In this document: piece by piece, positions 7,393 to 18,484 of the stretch
How the letters are laid out: each line of letters begins with the position of its first letter
Position numbering within the stretch: position 1 is the first letter of the stretch
From: Hydrogenophaga sp.
Lineage (GTDB): Bacteria; Pseudomonadota; Gammaproteobacteria; Burkholderiales; Burkholderiaceae_C
Assembly (NCBI RefSeq): GCF_030651625.1
Contig: NZ_JAUSCF010000038.1
Span: 1 to 64,000 of the forward strand
Length of the DNA stretch: 64,000 bases
Direction of reading: 5' to 3'
Notes under the pieces: generated by a model
The model's database searches: none
The model's input: the letters and a program-made list of their open reading frames with translations, nothing else
What the model was told of the DNA's origin: nothing
Program-made: the position numbers and the translations under genes

Positions 7393-10300
7393 ATGAAACG
7401 CATGCTGATCAACGCCACGCAGGCCGAAGAGCGCCGCTTGGCGATCGTGGACGGGCAAAAGCTGCTCGACTACGAAATCGAAATCGAAGGGCGCGAACAG
7501 CGCAAGGGCAACATCTACAAGGCGGTCGTCACCCGCGTCGAACCGTCGCTCGAAGCCTGCTTCGTCGATTACGGCGAAGAGCGCCACGGCTTCCTGCCGT
7601 TCAAGGAAATTTCCCGCCAGTACTTTGCAGCCGGCGTGCCGGTGAACCAGGCCCGCATCAGCGACGTCATCAAAGAAGGCCAGGAACTGCTGGTCCAGGT
7701 CGAGAAGGAAGAACGCGGCAACAAGGGCGCAGCCCTCACCACCTTCGTCAGCCTGGCTGGCCGTTACGTGGTGCTCATGCCCAACAATCCACGTGGCGGT
7801 GGCGTGAGCCGGCGCATCGAAGGTGAAGACCGCCAGGAGCTCAAGCAGGCACTCGACCAGCTCGAATATCCCAACGGCATGAGCATCATTGCCCGCACCG
7901 CAGGCATCGGCCGCGACGCCGCCGAACTGCAATGGGACCTGAACTACCTGCTCAAGCTCTGGAATGCCATCGACGGCGCCACCAAAGGCAGCAAGGGCGC
8001 CTTCCTGATCTACCAGGAATCGAGCCTGGTGATCCGCGCCATTCGCGACTACTTCAACAGCGACATCGGCGAGATCCTGATCGACACCGACGACATCTTT
8101 GAACAGGCGCACCAGTTCATGAGCCACGTGATGCCCGAGCACGGGCACCGCGTGAAGCGCTACCGCGACGACGCGCCGCTTTTCAGCCGCTTCCAGATCG
8201 AACACCAGATCGAAACCGCTTACAGCCGCATCGTGCAACTGCCCAGCGGCGGCGCCATCGTGATCGACCAGACCGAAGCCCTGGTGGCGGTGGACGTGAA
8301 CTCGGCCCGCGCCATCAAGGGCGGCGACATTGAAGAAACCGCCACCCGCACCAACCTCGAAGCCGCCGATGAAGTTGCACGCCAGGCTCGCCTGCGCGAC
8401 CTCGGTGGTCTGCTGGTGATCGACTTCATCGACATGGACGAGTCGAAGAACCGCCGCGAAGTGGAGAACCGCCTGCGCGACGCGCTGCGCCAGGACCGCG
8501 CCCGTGTGCAGTTCGGCTCCATCAGCAAGTTCGGCCTGCTCGAGATGAGCCGCCAACGCCTGAAGCCCGCGCTCAACGAAGGCGCTTCCATCCCCTGCCC
8601 GCGCTGCGGTGGCTCCGGCCACATCCGCGACACTGAAAGCTCGGCGCTGCAGATCCTGCGGATCATCCAGGAAGAGTCGCTCAAAGACAGCACGGCCGCC
8701 GTGCTGGTGCAGGTCCCGGTCGAGGTGGCCAGCTTCCTGCTCAACGAGAAGCGCACCGAGATCACCAAGATCGAACTCAAGCAGCGCATCAACGTGCTGC
8801 TGGTGCCCAACAAGTCGCTGGACACGCCGAACTACAAACTCGAGCGCCTCAAGCACGACGATGCTCGCCTGGACAATCTGGACGTGAGCTACAAGATGGC
8901 CGAGGAAGCCGACGACGTGGCCATGTTCACGCGCCGCAGCCAGGAGCGCAGCAACAAGCAGGAGCCCGTCATCAAGGGCGTGCTCCCGGATGGTCCGGCG
9001 CCCGTGGCGGCACCCCGCCCTGAAGTCGCAGCACCGGTTGCGGCAGCGACGCCAGTTGCAGCACCCGTGACAAAACCTGCAGCGCCGGTGGAAGCCGGTT
9101 TCTTTGGCTGGCTCAAGAGCCTGTTCGGCGCAGACACCGCGCCGGCCGCAGCACCAGTTGCTGCACCCGCTGCCGCACCCAAAGGCGAACGCGAGGAACG
9201 ACCCGATGGACGCCGTGATGGCCGCGATGGCCGTCAACGCGGTGGCCGCCAGGGCAGCGAGGCACGCGGTGGATCACGCGAAGGTGGACGCGGTGCCGGT
9301 CGTGGCGAAGGTCGTGCTGCTGGAGGGCGAGGCGAAGGTCGCGTGGAAGGCCGCGGTGATGCGCGTCCAGACAACCGGGGGGAAGGTCGTACCGAGGGAC
9401 GGACGGACGTTCGATCGGACGGTCGCAACGATGGTCGCGCTGAAGGTCGCCCGGAAGGTCGCGCTGAAGGTCGCAACGGTGAACAGCGTCGGGGTGAAGG
9501 TCGTGGCGAACGCGGTGAGGGCCGCAGCGGCGGACGCCGGGACAATCGCCGCGAGGCACCCGCCGGTGAAGCCACCGCACTGCCCACCAGCACCGCAACA
9601 CAGAGCGAAGCCGGTGAGGCCACCGACACCCAGCGCCGCGAGCGCCGTGGACGCAACGACAACCGTCGCCGCGGTGGCCCGGCAGATGGCGTCGAAGTCA
9701 TGTCGCAGGGCGCCGTGGAAGACAGCAATATCGCCCCTGTCGGCGAAGCGGGCACCGCTGGCGACGCGATTGAGAATGCCACGTCCCAGGCACCAGAAGG
9801 CCGTGAAGATGACAGCACCCCTCGCGCACCGCGTGAGCGTCGCAGTCGCGACCGCTACGGTCGCGATCGACGCGAGCGTGCTCCACGTGACGAGTCGGAC
9901 GCTGCTCAGGACAACACCGCCTCTGCCGAGACCGTGACGCCCGAAGCCCGAACCCAGGACGAAGTCAGCTACGAACCACCAGTGCGGAGCAGCTACTTCA
10001 GTCTGCCCACTGAGGCAAGCCCCGCCGCAGCCGCCTCAATCACCGAGCAGCCCGCAGCCGACGGTCCAGCCGCGCCGCCAGCACCTGTGTCCAGAGAGGC
10101 AACTCAGGCGGTGGTGCCTCAAGTTGTTCCTCAAGCTGCGCCCACGCTCGAACCCCGCATATCGGAAGTGGCAACCGCTCCCGCTGCCCCGCAAACGCCT
10201 GTGTCCACCGGTCTGCCCTCGGTGCCAGCATTCCAGCTGTCCATCGAATCGCTGCAACAGGTGGCCCAGTCCAGCGGACTTGAGTGGGTGAACTCCGACC

Positions 10301-10464
10301 CTGAAAAGGTGGCGCAAGTACAGGCCGCGATCGCTGCAGAGCCCAAGCCGATTCATGTCCCCCGTGAACCCCGCCCCGCTGTGGTGCTCGACGAAGGACC
10401 GCTGGTTCTGGTGGAGACCCGCAAGGATCTGCGCAACGTGACGCTTCCCTTCGAAAACAACTGA
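7393..10464 (+). CDS. rne: Ribonuclease E
   Basis: 1023 residues from the ATG of [10 protein letters not shown], the conserved RNase E/G N-terminus. It has an S1 RNA-binding domain (residues 35-125), an RNase H-like/5'-sensor region, the DNase I-like catalytic part (VVDVNSAR-like [26 protein letters not shown]) and the Zn-link CPRCGGSG near residue 402. The noncatalytic half has an amphipathic [11 protein letters not shown] membrane-contact helix near residue 568, an extreme Arg/Gly-rich stretch at about residues 600-725, and Ala/Pro-rich spacers. It is the endonuclease of mRNA decay and rRNA/tRNA processing, usually membrane-attached and scaffolding a degradosome. A terminator follows. Confidence 0.97.
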   Translation: MKRMLINATQAEERRLAIVDGQKLLDYEIEIEGREQRKGNIYKAVVTRVEPSLEACFVDYGEERHGFLPFKEISRQYFAAGVPVNQARISDVIKEGQELLVQVEKEERGNKGAALTTFVSLAGRYVVLMPNNPRGGGVSRRIEGEDRQELKQALDQLEYPNGMSIIARTAGIGRDAAELQWDLNYLLKLWNAIDGATKGSKGAFLIYQESSLVIRAIRDYFNSDIGEILIDTDDIFEQAHQFMSHVMPEHGHRVKRYRDDAPLFSRFQIEHQIETAYSRIVQLPSGGAIVIDQTEALVAVDVNSARAIKGGDIEETATRTNLEAADEVARQARLRDLGGLLVIDFIDMDESKNRREVENRLRDALRQDRARVQFGSISKFGLLEMSRQRLKPALNEGASIPCPRCGGSGHIRDTESSALQILRIIQEESLKDSTAAVLVQVPVEVASFLLNEKRTEITKIELKQRINVLLVPNKSLDTPNYKLERLKHDDARLDNLDVSYKMAEEADDVAMFTRRSQERSNKQEPVIKGVLPDGPAPVAAPRPEVAAPVAAATPVAAPVTKPAAPVEAGFFGWLKSLFGADTAPAAAPVAAPAAAPKGEREERPDGRRDGRDGRQRGGRQGSEARGGSREGGRGAGRGEGRAAGGRGEGRVEGRGDARPDNRGEGRTEGRTDVRSDGRNDGRAEGRPEGRAEGRNGEQRRGEGRGERGEGRSGGRRDNRREAPAGEATALPTSTATQSEAGEATDTQRRERRGRNDNRRRGGPADGVEVMSQGAVEDSNIAPVGEAGTAGDAIENATSQAPEGREDDSTPRAPRERRSRDRYGRDRRERAPRDESDAAQDNTASAETVTPEARTQDEVSYEPPVRSSYFSLPTEASPAAAASITEQPAADGPAAPPAPVSREATQAVVPQVVPQAAPTLEPRISEVATAPAAPQTPVSTGLPSVPAFQLSIESLQQVAQSSGLEWVNSDPEKVAQVQAAIAAEPKPIHVPREPRPAVVLDEGPLVLVETRKDLRNVTLPFENN

Positions 10465-10520
10465 AGGCGTTCTGTAGCCGCAGGCCTTTGACGGCCCTAT
10501 CAAGCCGTCAAGCAATCAGC

Positions 10521-10553
10521 AAGAAGCCAGCCCATTCGGGCTGGCTTCTTTTT
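10521..10553 (+). terminator. Rho-independent terminator of rne
   Basis: AGAAGCCAGCCC-attc-GGGCTGGCTTCTTTTT forms a 12-bp stem with a short loop and a T run, 57 bp past the rne stop. It is one of the clearest intrinsic terminators in the window. Confidence 0.92.
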
Positions 10554-10784
10554 GGGCCATTCAGGCAGCGAGTTCGAATGGTCAAGGCATGGCGAACCCA
10601 TCGCCTTGAATCCTTGAATCTCGACAGACATCTCGACAAACTGGGGGCGCAGGGTTTTCGCCTTGTCGGGCCACCGCAGCAATCCCGAGGGCTTCACTAC
10701 CCCTTCCTGGCTCACAGCGATTGCTTCTGAGCCGCAAATCTGTTCCCCTCTGCACTGTCACGAATCGGGGCAGTCCAGACCGCG
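10554..10784. other. Intergenic stretch between rne and hemY (convergent)
   Basis: With the terminator, the gap from rne to hemY is 320 bases. The short ORFs here on both strands have no recognisable motif, no credible ribosome-binding site and overlap one another. I see no RNA gene or repeat. Confidence 0.5.
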
Positions 10785-12095
10785 TTATTCCAGCAGGGCG
10801 GCCTTCTTCCAGGCCTCATGGGCAGCAGGCTCGTCGCCGCGTTCCTCGGCAAGCGCTGCCAGCGCACACCAACAGCGCCGCAGCAGCGTCTGATCGCGCA
10901 GGCTGTGGCTGGCCTGCAACAGCAATTGGGACGCCTTGCCCCACAACTGGTAGTGCATGCAAGCCTGCCCAGCCAGGTACTGGAGATAGGGGTTGTTCGG
11001 CATCTGCCTCTGGCGCTTCTCCAGGCGAGACAACCACTCGGCGTCGATGGGCTCCAGCGCTGGCTCCAGTGCTTTGGTGAGTCGCAATTGCTGGGTTTCA
11101 TCGAGCGACTCGAAGTGCTCCCACACAGGGTCCAGCCAGCTGCGAACCAGCTCTGCCGCAGACTGCCTCGCTGGGTCCGAGGCTTCGGTGTTGCGAGGAA
11201 TGAGGGTGTTCGCGCGCATGGCCGCTGCCACCGCCAGTTCGGGCGTGAGCCGCTCGGCCGCGTCCAGGCCGTCCCATACTTTGCGCAGCTGGGTCAGGTC
11301 GTGGGCTTCGCGCAGGGCGTCCTGCACCAGTCCGCGCACGATGCTTCGGGAGGCGTCGGGCGAGAAGGCACCGTGTTTGGCCAGCAGCCTGGCCGTGTCC
11401 AGTGCCTCGCTGGTGGCACCGCCAAGTCGAGCCACACGCAGTTTGAGCCGAAGGGCCTGGATCCGGCGAGCGGCTCCCTGAGGAAGTTCAGCCAGGCGAC
11501 CTCTTGCGGCTTCGACGTCCCTGTCCTCCACTGCCCAGCGAACCGCACGAAGCAGCGCACCTTCATGGGCTTCCGGCGCCCTGGCCGCCAGTCTGGGGTG
11601 CAGGGCTGCCTGAAGGTGTTCGTCACGTTGATCCGCATTGCGCAAAGATTGGGCACTCTCCGCTGCAAGCAGATGGGCCAGCAGTTTCAGCTGATGGCGA
11701 CGTGGCCATTGCGATGAGTTGCCTGTCTTCAATTGCTCGAGCGCCTGGAGTGCTGCCGCCTGGGCACGCACAAACCTACCTGACAACTGATGAGACAAGG
11801 CATCCATCACGGCCCCCACTGCCGCTCGTTCGACCTGCTGCGCACGCCATCGCTGCGCCTGCGCGGGCAGGTCGCGCAACATGGCGATGGCCCGCAGGCC
11901 CGCATGCAGCAACACGAAGCCTGCCACCAGTGCAAACAGCACCAGGTTGAATGAAACGTCAAACCGGTAGGGAGGCCAGAAAAGCGTGATCGTGGATTGG
12001 TTGTGCCCGACCAGCATGGCCAGCGCCACGGCCAGTGCCGCCAGGCCCAGAAACCAGAAAACGCTGCGCATCGCGCCACCTTGCCTGTCCCGCAT
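10785..12095 (-). CDS. hemY: Heme biosynthesis-associated TPR protein HemY
   Basis: 436 residues from the ATG at 12095, which overlaps the hemX stop as TGATG; an alternative ATG is at 12071 (MRSVFWFLG). Two N-terminal membrane helices (residues 9-32 and 45-68) form the HemY_N domain around the conserved FWPPYRFDVSFN segment, and helical TPR-like repeats fill the rest. HemY of this type (not the oxidase of the same name) is an inner-membrane protein encoded with hemCD, role undefined, perhaps a scaffold for tetrapyrrole enzymes. Last gene of hemCDXY. Confidence 0.9.
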   Translation of the reverse strand: MRDRQGGAMRSVFWFLGLAALAVALAMLVGHNQSTITLFWPPYRFDVSFNLVLFALVAGFVLLHAGLRAIAMLRDLPAQAQRWRAQQVERAAVGAVMDALSHQLSGRFVRAQAAALQALEQLKTGNSSQWPRRHQLKLLAHLLAAESAQSLRNADQRDEHLQAALHPRLAARAPEAHEGALLRAVRWAVEDRDVEAARGRLAELPQGAARRIQALRLKLRVARLGGATSEALDTARLLAKHGAFSPDASRSIVRGLVQDALREAHDLTQLRKVWDGLDAAERLTPELAVAAAMRANTLIPRNTEASDPARQSAAELVRSWLDPVWEHFESLDETQQLRLTKALEPALEPIDAEWLSRLEKRQRQMPNNPYLQYLAGQACMHYQLWGKASQLLLQASHSLRDQTLLRRCWCALAALAEERGDEPAAHEAWKKAALLE

Positions 12096-13252
12096 CAACG
12101 CCCCTCCGCAGCGGCATTGAGTGCCGCCAAGGTCTCTTCGGGTCGCGGCAACACGCCATCCACGATGTCCTGCCGCACCTGACCAATCGCCACCCGTGCA
12201 CCCCGAACCAGTGGCGATGCGGTATCAAAATACTTCCCGATGGCCGCTTCCACGGCAATCAGGTCGGCCTGACTGGACACCATGTGACGAGCCAGCATGC
12301 CCAGTCGGGCATTGAGCAGTTTGAGCTTGAGGTTCTCCCTGATAAAGAACGCCTGCTCAGGTGCAAGCAGCACAGCCTCGGGTTCATCGATGCGGCTGAC
12401 CCGCACCAGTTCACGCCCGCTGCGAGTGACATCGGTCCAGATCATCGACCACAGGCCGCTCCACCATCCCGCTGCACGTGCCCACCCATCCCCGAGTCCG
12501 CTGGCGGGGTCGGTCTCGGGTGGCTGAGATACCGCATCCGGATCGGGGGAAGGGGCCACAGGCACCGGGGTCACCACAGGGCGATGGCCCACCTGATTCA
12601 GAAGTGGCCATTCGTCGACCTGACGTGCCACCTCATCAAGTCGCAAGACCAGGGCGGGGATGTCAGCGAGAGAAGCCGCCTGGATGCGCTCGATGTCGCG
12701 GGCGATGGCTCGCTGTACCGGGTTCAACCGGGGCTGCGCCGCGCGCCCGATGCGCTGATCAATCGCCTGAAGGGCCGATATCAGGGGCTGCGCGCTGCCT
12801 GTGAGCTGCGTTTGCTGCTGGGCAAGGCGCAGTGTGGCTTCGAGATCCTGGACCAGGTTGTCGTCGCGCGAGCGCGAAAGCGTCAACATCAGTTCATCGA
12901 GCTGGCTGCGCTGCAGACTGACCTCAGAAAGCCGGACCTCCGCCACGCTCAGGCGCGCCTGCAATTCCTGGGTGAGAGCTTCGGCCTGTGACGCAATGGT
13001 CTTGGCCTCCACCGCCATCTTGCCGCTGTCCAGGCTGCGCCTGGCCAGTTCCTGCTGGGTGAAATCCAGCTTCTGCCAAAGCATGCCGCTGAGCGCCAGT
13101 GCTGACAGGGCAACAACCAGTGCCAGCAGCAGCATCCATTGGCCAGCGCTGCGCACCACAGGCGCGGAGGCAGAAGGATTGCCGCTGACTGGACGCGGCT
13201 GTGTTGGCGGAGGAAGGGGTGCGCTGGGTGATTCGCTCGGGTCTTGATTCAT
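12095..13252 (-). CDS. hemX: HemX-like membrane protein (uroporphyrinogen-III C-methyltransferase-like family)
   Basis: 385 residues from the ATG at 13252, which overlaps the hemD stop as ATGA; the track start four codons upstream is less likely. A Pro-rich cytoplasmic N-tail precedes one TM helix (about residues 38-58, MLLLALVVALSALALSGML), then a long coiled coil (Gln/Glu/Leu-rich) and a helical domain ending with the conserved AAIGKYFDTAS segment. Despite its family name it lacks SAM methyltransferase motifs. It is probably a membrane organiser of the heme branch. Confidence 0.88.
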   Translation of the reverse strand: MNQDPSESPSAPLPPPTQPRPVSGNPSASAPVVRSAGQWMLLLALVVALSALALSGMLWQKLDFTQQELARRSLDSGKMAVEAKTIASQAEALTQELQARLSVAEVRLSEVSLQRSQLDELMLTLSRSRDDNLVQDLEATLRLAQQQTQLTGSAQPLISALQAIDQRIGRAAQPRLNPVQRAIARDIERIQAASLADIPALVLRLDEVARQVDEWPLLNQVGHRPVVTPVPVAPSPDPDAVSQPPETDPASGLGDGWARAAGWWSGLWSMIWTDVTRSGRELVRVSRIDEPEAVLLAPEQAFFIRENLKLKLLNARLGMLARHMVSSQADLIAVEAAIGKYFDTASPLVRGARVAIGQVRQDIVDGVLPRPEETLAALNAAAEGR

Positions 13253-14139
13253 GCGTGGCTCCATGCCGATTCTAGGGCGAGCATCACGTCACGCAACGCC
13301 GGTCGGCTGGTCACCACATGCCCAAAACCCGCAGCGTGCGCACTTTGTGCAATACGGGGGTGGGTGGCCAGTGCAAATGTGTCTTGCCATTTGGCCTGCG
13401 GCAACAGGACCTGCAAGTTGGCCAGCGCCTCAGAACTGCTGAACAACCAGGCAGAGTCAGGACCTACAGCGGTTTGGGCAAGCCTCTGCTGCCCACTGGA
13501 CCAGACCGGGGCACGGCGTTCGTAGGCGACACAGGCCTCCACCCGGGCGCCAGCAGCCAGACACTGCCTGATCAGCCAGTCCCTTCCGCTGCCTGGCACG
13601 CTGTCGGCAGCGGTCCCCAGCGAAGTACCCCGCACGATCAGCACCTGGGCGCCGGCGCGCACCTGCGCCGCCACGATGGGCCATAGCGTTTCCGAATCAA
13701 ACTGCGGCGCGTCCCGGGCTGGGGAATCAATGCGGGAGAAAGGCACGCCGGCTTCCTGTAAAGCGCTCGCCGTGGCTGGCCCGGGCGCCCAGAACCGGGT
13801 CAATGCCTGGCCCGGAGCGAGCGCAGAGGTCACCTGGGCCGGTTCCATGCCTGCAAAAAAGTGGGTCACCGCAGCACCGCTGACGAACATGGCGGCATCG
13901 GCGTGAAACACCTGCTGCCGCCAATCCTGCAATGCCGTCAATGCTGCGGCGTCGCTCGGCTCGCCAATCTCGATCAGGGGCAGGACATGGGCTGGCCATG
14001 CACGCTCGCGTAGGGCGTCGGCCCAGAGTTGTGCCTCCGGCACAGGACGCGTCACGATGAGCCGACTCAGCCGCGCGGGTCGGCGAGGGTCGGTGGCGAA
14101 GTTCAAGTTCTCAGCCCTCCGAAGTCGGCGGCAGCGCAC
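13249..14139 (-). CDS. hemD: Uroporphyrinogen-III synthase
   Basis: A HemD-fold protein: [19 protein letters not shown] begins the first half-domain and the second half carries VLIVRGTS and the family's weakly conserved C-terminal segment. It cyclises hydroxymethylbilane to uroporphyrinogen III with D-ring inversion. The track start at 14139 is a GTG inside hemC (hemC ends at 14111); the real start may be a few codons further in, since homology begins around residue 26. The 3' end overlaps hemX by 4 bp. Confidence 0.9.
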   Translation of the reverse strand: MRCRRLRRAENLNFATDPRRPARLSRLIVTRPVPEAQLWADALRERAWPAHVLPLIEIGEPSDAAALTALQDWRQQVFHADAAMFVSGAAVTHFFAGMEPAQVTSALAPGQALTRFWAPGPATASALQEAGVPFSRIDSPARDAPQFDSETLWPIVAAQVRAGAQVLIVRGTSLGTAADSVPGSGRDWLIRQCLAAGARVEACVAYERRAPVWSSGQQRLAQTAVGPDSAWLFSSSEALANLQVLLPQAKWQDTFALATHPRIAQSAHAAGFGHVVTSRPALRDVMLALESAWSHA

Positions 14140-15067
14140 CGGCCGCTTTCAAGGCTTCAGCAACCCGCTTGCCCAGGGCCTCCGCCTGTTCGAGCGACTC
14201 CACCGTTGCCTGAAACCGCACGCGGACCACCGGTGAAGCGCCCTCGGGGTCGCCCCAGGCGGCATCCAGCCACAAGGGTGCTGCAAGTCCAGGCGAGGCC
14301 TCTTGGCCACCCCACTGGGCAAAGGCCGCCAGTGGCATGGAGCAACTGCCCCCCATGGCCCTTGAGACGGTGCGCTCAGCCGCGACACGCAGCCAGCTGG
14401 GCATGTGAACCAGCGGCGCCAGCGCCGCGACCAGATCGTGACGATCGGAACGAACCTCAATGCCCAGCGCACCCTGACCTGCTGCGGGCAGCGACTCCAC
14501 GGGTTCAAAAACGTGGCGAATGCGCTCTTCAAGCCCCAGGCGCTTGAGGCCTGCTGCAGCCAGCACAATGGCGTGGTACTGGCCCTCGTCCAGTTTTCTC
14601 AGCCGTGTATCCAGGTTCCCGCGCAAGGGTTCGATCCGAACATCCTGGCGGCCCAGGCGGTCCAGCGATTCGCGCAGCAGCACCAGACGACGCAGGCTGG
14701 AGGTGCCCACCACCGCATCGGGTGGCAAATCGGACAAACTGCTGCAAACGGACGAGACCCAGGCGTCTCTGGGGTCTTCCCGCTCCATCACGCAGGCCAG
14801 CGCGAACCCTTCGGGCAGGTCCATGGGTACGTCCTTGAGCGAGTGCACGGCGATGTCTGCCTGCCCCTCTTCCAGCGCCACCTCCAGCTCCTTGACGAAA
14901 AGGCCCTTGCCGCCCACCTTGGAGAGGCTGCGATCCAGGATCTGATCGCCCTTGGTGGTCATGCCCAGCAACTGGACCGTGTGGCCCAGAGCCTCCAGGA
15001 GGGTTTTGACGTGCTCGGCCTGCCAAAGGGCTAGGCGGCTTTCGCGTGTGGCGATGGTGATCTTCAT
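14111..15067 (-). CDS. hemC: Hydroxymethylbilane synthase (porphobilinogen deaminase)
   Basis: 318 residues from the ATG at 15067 ([20 protein letters not shown]), rejecting the 120-codon upstream extension, which has no HemC homology. [23 protein letters not shown] and GTSSLRR are the substrate/cofactor loops. The cofactor-attaching Cys is in the late [12 protein letters not shown]. It polymerises four porphobilinogens in the cytoplasm. First gene of a hemCDXY operon, divergent from ppc across 143 bp. Confidence 0.96.
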   Translation of the reverse strand: MKITIATRESRLALWQAEHVKTLLEALGHTVQLLGMTTKGDQILDRSLSKVGGKGLFVKELEVALEEGQADIAVHSLKDVPMDLPEGFALACVMEREDPRDAWVSSVCSSLSDLPPDAVVGTSSLRRLVLLRESLDRLGRQDVRIEPLRGNLDTRLRKLDEGQYHAIVLAAAGLKRLGLEERIRHVFEPVESLPAAGQGALGIEVRSDRHDLVAALAPLVHMPSWLRVAAERTVSRAMGGSCSMPLAAFAQWGGQEASPGLAAPLWLDAAWGDPEGASPVVRVRFQATVESLEQAEALGKRVAEALKAAGALPPTSEG

Positions 15068-15210
15068 GGCGCTGGGTTGAATGGATGGAGCACGGCTCGA
15101 AAAGAAGAGGCTGATCGAGAGCCAGGTCCGAAATTCGTACCCGATTGGTAACGGCCTGGGTGCACAGGATGCTAGCATGCAGGCTGCCCAAAATATCAGC
15201 ACCCCCAGCC

Positions 15211-18200
15211 ATGAGCCGAGACCCTGCACGTGCCGCCGTATCCCCTGCAAGGTCGCCGGCCAGTGCCGCCACCGCAGCCCAAAAAACCCGGCCAGGGCCC
15301 GACAAAGACAAGCCACTGATCGAAGACATCCGCCTGCTGGGGCGCATTCTGGGTGATGTGATCCGCGAGCAGGAAGGCGAGGCGGCCTTCGAACTGATCG
15401 AGCAGATCCGGCAGCTCTCCGTCGCATTCCGCCGGCATGCGGACCAGTCGGCAGACAAGGCCCTCAAGAAGCTGCTGAAAGGGCTGAGCGGGAATCAGAC
15501 AGTGAGTGTCATTCGCGCCTTCACCTATTTCAGCCACCTGGCCAACCTGGCAGAAGACCGGCATCACATCCGCCGACGTGCCGTGCACGAGCGGGCTGGC
15601 GATTTGCAGGAAGGCAGTCTGGCGCTGACGCTGCAACGCCTGCGCAAGGCGGGCATCGCTCCTGCCGAGGTGCTGCGCACGCTGGCACAAAGCCACATTT
15701 CACCCGTGCTCACCGCCCACCCCACCGAAGTGCAGCGCAAGAGCATTCTGGATGCCGAACGCGCCATAGCCCGGCTGCTCAGCGAGCGCGAGGCGGGTGA
15801 AGCGCGCCTGCCCCGTGAGCTTGTCGACAACGAAGCCCAGATACGGGCGCGCGTCACACAACTCTGGCAGACGCGGCTTCTGCGATTCACCAAGCTGACT
15901 GTGGCCGATGAAATCGAGAACGCGCTGAGCTACTACGAAGCCACGTTTCTGACCCAGATACCCAAGCTCTATCAGGACCTCGAACAGGGTCTGAAAGACA
16001 AGGGCGCGGCAGGCCCGCCGTTGGCACCCTTTCTGCGGATGGGTCAATGGATCGGAGGCGACCGGGACGGCAACCCCAATGTGACCGCCGAAACCCTGGA
16101 ACTGGCCCTCAAGAGCCAGAGCGACATGGTGCTGCGACATCACCTCACACAGGTCCACCTGCTGGGCGCAGAGCTCTCTGTTTCAGCCATGCTGACCAGT
16201 GTCAGCCCGGCCATGCAAGAGCTGGCCGAGCGTTCACCCGACCGAAACGCCCACCGGCAGGACGAGCCCTACCGCCGGGCCCTCACAGGCATCTACGCCC
16301 GCCTGGCCGCCACGCTCACCCAGTTCACAGGTGGCGAAGCCGCTCGCCATGCGGTGGCGCCACAAGATCCCTACACCAGCTCTGATGAATTCCTGGCCGA
16401 CCTGCGCACGATCGAGGCGTCCCTGGTGGCAAACCATGGTGCAGCGCTGGCCAGTGCTCGCCTGCACCCGCTGATCCGTGCGGTGGAAGTGTTCGGCTTT
16501 CATCTGGCCACGGTGGATTTGCGCCAAAGCTCGGACAAGCACGAGGAAGTGATCAACGAATTGCTGGCGGTGGCGCGCATCGAGCCGGCCTACAGCCAGC
16601 TTGACGAAACCGGCAAACAGGCGGTGCTCTTGCGCCAGCTCAACGATGCCCGGCCTTTGCGCGTGCCCGGTGTCACCTATTCGGACCACAGCCGGAGCGA
16701 GCTGGCCATCTTCGAGACCGCCCGCCTCGGGCGCCAGCGCCTGGGTGCGCAGGCCATCCGGCACGCCATCATCAGCCACACCGAAACCGTGAGCGACCTG
16801 CTGGAAGTGCTGTTGCTGCAAAAGGAAACGGGTCTGCTGCATGGTTTGCTGGAGGAAAACGCGGTCTGTGATCTGATCGTGGTGCCCCTGTTCGAAACCA
16901 TTGAAGACCTGCGCAATGCCGCGCCCATCATGCGGGACTACTACGCACTGCCTGGCGTGAGCGCCATGGTGCAGCGCGGCCAGGCAGACGGCTACAGCGA
17001 ACAGGACATCATGCTGGGCTACTCCGACAGCAACAAGGACGGTGGCATCTTCACCAGCAACTGGGAGCTCTACCGCGCTGAAACCGCGCTGGTGAAGCTG
17101 TTCGATGAACTCAATGCCGACATCGCCGCCGGACCGCCCCAAGGCGACGCAGCCCCCTCCGGTGCAGCGACCCGCGCAAGCGGCGGAGCGTGGGGGCATA
17201 CCGAGCCGGCGCCGGGCAGCCCCAAGCCGGATCAGCCCCCTCGGGGGGCAGCGCCCCGCGCAAGCGGCGGAGCGTGGGGGCATACCGAGCCGGCGCCGGG
17301 CAGCCCCAAGCCGGATCAGCCCCCTCGGGGGGCAGCGACCCGCGCAGCGGTGGAGCGTGGGGGCCATATCCAGCTGCGCATGTTCCACGGGCGCGGCGGC
17401 ACGGTGGGGCGTGGCGGCGGCCCCAGCTACCAAGCCATCCTGGCACAGCCTCCCGGTACCGTGCGCGGCCAGATTCGCCTGACCGAGCAGGGGGAGGTGA
17501 TCGGGTCGAAGTACGCCAACCCCGAGATCGGCCGGCGCAACCTCGAAACATTGGTGGCCGCCACGCTGGAAGCCACCTTGCTGCAGACCACGCGCGATGC
17601 ACCCGCCGCCTTCATGGCAGCGGCCGACGCGCTTTCGCTGCACAGCATGGCGGCCTACCGCGCGCTGGTTTACGAGACACCGCGTTTCGCCGAGTTCTTT
17701 TTTGATGCGACGCCGATTCGCGAAATTGCCGAACTCAACATCGGCTCCCGACCCGCATCACGCAAGGCGTCTCAACGCATTGAAGATCTGCGGGCCATCC
17801 CATGGGGTTTCAGCTGGGGTCAATGTCGGCTCACACTGCCAGGCTGGTACGGCTTTGGCTCTGCGGTACAGGCATTCGTTCAACAGAACGGCCCAACAGG
17901 TGTTGCCAGGCAGAAGGCCCTGCTACAAAAGATGGCCATCCAATGGCCCTTTTTTCGCACCTTGTTGTCCAACATGGACATGGTGCTGGCCAAAAGCGAC
18001 CTCGCACTGGCTTCCCGGTATGCGGAACTGGTCAAAGACCGTCGGCTGCGCACCAAGGTGTTTGCCACCGTGCAAGCGGAGTGGCACCGCACGGTTGACG
18101 CGTTGAACATGATCACCGGTGCCAAACAGCGCCTGGTGAGCAATGCGGCCCTGCAACGCTCCATCCGGCACCGCTTTCCCTACATCGACCCGCTGCACCA

Positions 18201-18327
18201 CCTGCAAGTGGAACTGGTGCGCCGCTACCGTGCAGGGGAAACCGATGCCGAACAGGATGGTCGCGTGCGCCGGGGTATTCACATCTCGATCAATGGCATC
18301 GCCGCCGGGTTGCGAAATACGGGGTAA
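15211..18327 (+). CDS. ppc: Phosphoenolpyruvate carboxylase with an in-frame repeat insertion
   Basis: 1038 residues from the ATG at 15211 (MSRDPARA). The catalytic His motif is [11 protein letters not shown] near residue 172, and [25 protein letters not shown] and [13 protein letters not shown] (residues 725-737) all match PEPC; the C-terminus is the conserved GLRNTG. It makes oxaloacetate from PEP and bicarbonate, feeding the TCA cycle. Residues about 638-716 (Gly/Ala/Pro-rich) match nothing in PEPC and are encoded by tandem 84-bp REP-like repeats; without them the length would be about 960, near normal. The frame stays open, so the enzyme may still be made; whether it is active is unclear. 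Confidence 0.93.
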   Translation: MSRDPARAAVSPARSPASAATAAQKTRPGPDKDKPLIEDIRLLGRILGDVIREQEGEAAFELIEQIRQLSVAFRRHADQSADKALKKLLKGLSGNQTVSVIRAFTYFSHLANLAEDRHHIRRRAVHERAGDLQEGSLALTLQRLRKAGIAPAEVLRTLAQSHISPVLTAHPTEVQRKSILDAERAIARLLSEREAGEARLPRELVDNEAQIRARVTQLWQTRLLRFTKLTVADEIENALSYYEATFLTQIPKLYQDLEQGLKDKGAAGPPLAPFLRMGQWIGGDRDGNPNVTAETLELALKSQSDMVLRHHLTQVHLLGAELSVSAMLTSVSPAMQELAERSPDRNAHRQDEPYRRALTGIYARLAATLTQFTGGEAARHAVAPQDPYTSSDEFLADLRTIEASLVANHGAALASARLHPLIRAVEVFGFHLATVDLRQSSDKHEEVINELLAVARIEPAYSQLDETGKQAVLLRQLNDARPLRVPGVTYSDHSRSELAIFETARLGRQRLGAQAIRHAIISHTETVSDLLEVLLLQKETGLLHGLLEENAVCDLIVVPLFETIEDLRNAAPIMRDYYALPGVSAMVQRGQADGYSEQDIMLGYSDSNKDGGIFTSNWELYRAETALVKLFDELNADIAAGPPQGDAAPSGAATRASGGAWGHTEPAPGSPKPDQPPRGAAPRASGGAWGHTEPAPGSPKPDQPPRGAATRAAVERGGHIQLRMFHGRGGTVGRGGGPSYQAILAQPPGTVRGQIRLTEQGEVIGSKYANPEIGRRNLETLVAATLEATLLQTTRDAPAAFMAAADALSLHSMAAYRALVYETPRFAEFFFDATPIREIAELNIGSRPASRKASQRIEDLRAIPWGFSWGQCRLTLPGWYGFGSAVQAFVQQNGPTGVARQKALLQKMAIQWPFFRTLLSNMDMVLAKSDLALASRYAELVKDRRLRTKVFATVQAEWHRTVDALNMITGAKQRLVSNAALQRSIRHRFPYIDPLHHLQVELVRRYRAGETDAEQDGRVRRGIHISINGIAAGLRNTG
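17131..17375 (+). repeat. REP-like tandem repeat (84-bp unit) inserted in ppc
   Basis: GCAGCG(A/C)CCCGCGCAAGCGG recurs at 17164, 17248 and 17332, an exact period of 84 bp (28 codons): two complete units and a third that diverges after about 40 bp. Each unit holds CCCCCTC-GGGGGG, the CCGCG-caa-GCGG inner arm and GGAGCGTGGGGGC, the signature of the REP-like family seen at 129-217. Because 84 is a multiple of three, unit gain or loss keeps the ppc frame. The encoded unit reads [20 protein letters not shown]. Confidence 0.9.
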
Positions 18328-18400
18328 CCCCCCGCGCCGGTCCTGCGGGCCGCCCCATCCCAGGGGAGCGCACCTTCGGTGTGGCCGAGTCCGTTCTGCG
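18325..18400. repeat. REP-like palindromic repeat, copy immediately after ppc
   Basis: Starting at the ppc stop codon, CCCCCCGCGCCG-gtcc-TGCGGGCCGCCCC is followed by CAGGGGAGCGCACC. The arrangement resembles the reverse complement of the copy at 129-217. It lies in the 3' flank of ppc, where REP elements usually occur. Confidence 0.45.
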
Positions 18401-18484
18401 TTGTTCCGTGTCGCCGCGGCTTCATTCGCGGTGCATCTTTGCCCTGCGCGAGCGCGATCACCCGGCAAAACCTAAAATGAACTC

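Noticed and set aside
7321-9237. 638-codon minus-strand ORF opposite rne
   Set aside because: Shadow of rne; its translation is repetitive and lacks known motifs.
15068-15427. N-terminal extension of HemC
   Set aside because: 120 codons of non-homologous sequence overlapping the ppc start on the other strand; HemC proteins begin with the KITIATRES segment.
17164-17373. CRISPR-like array in ppc
   Set aside because: The 84-bp units are tandem without unique spacers, lie in an open reading frame and match the REP-like family; no cas genes are present.
16234-17643. 469-codon minus-strand ORF opposite ppc
   Set aside because: Shadow frame; PEPC catalytic motifs lie on the plus strand throughout.
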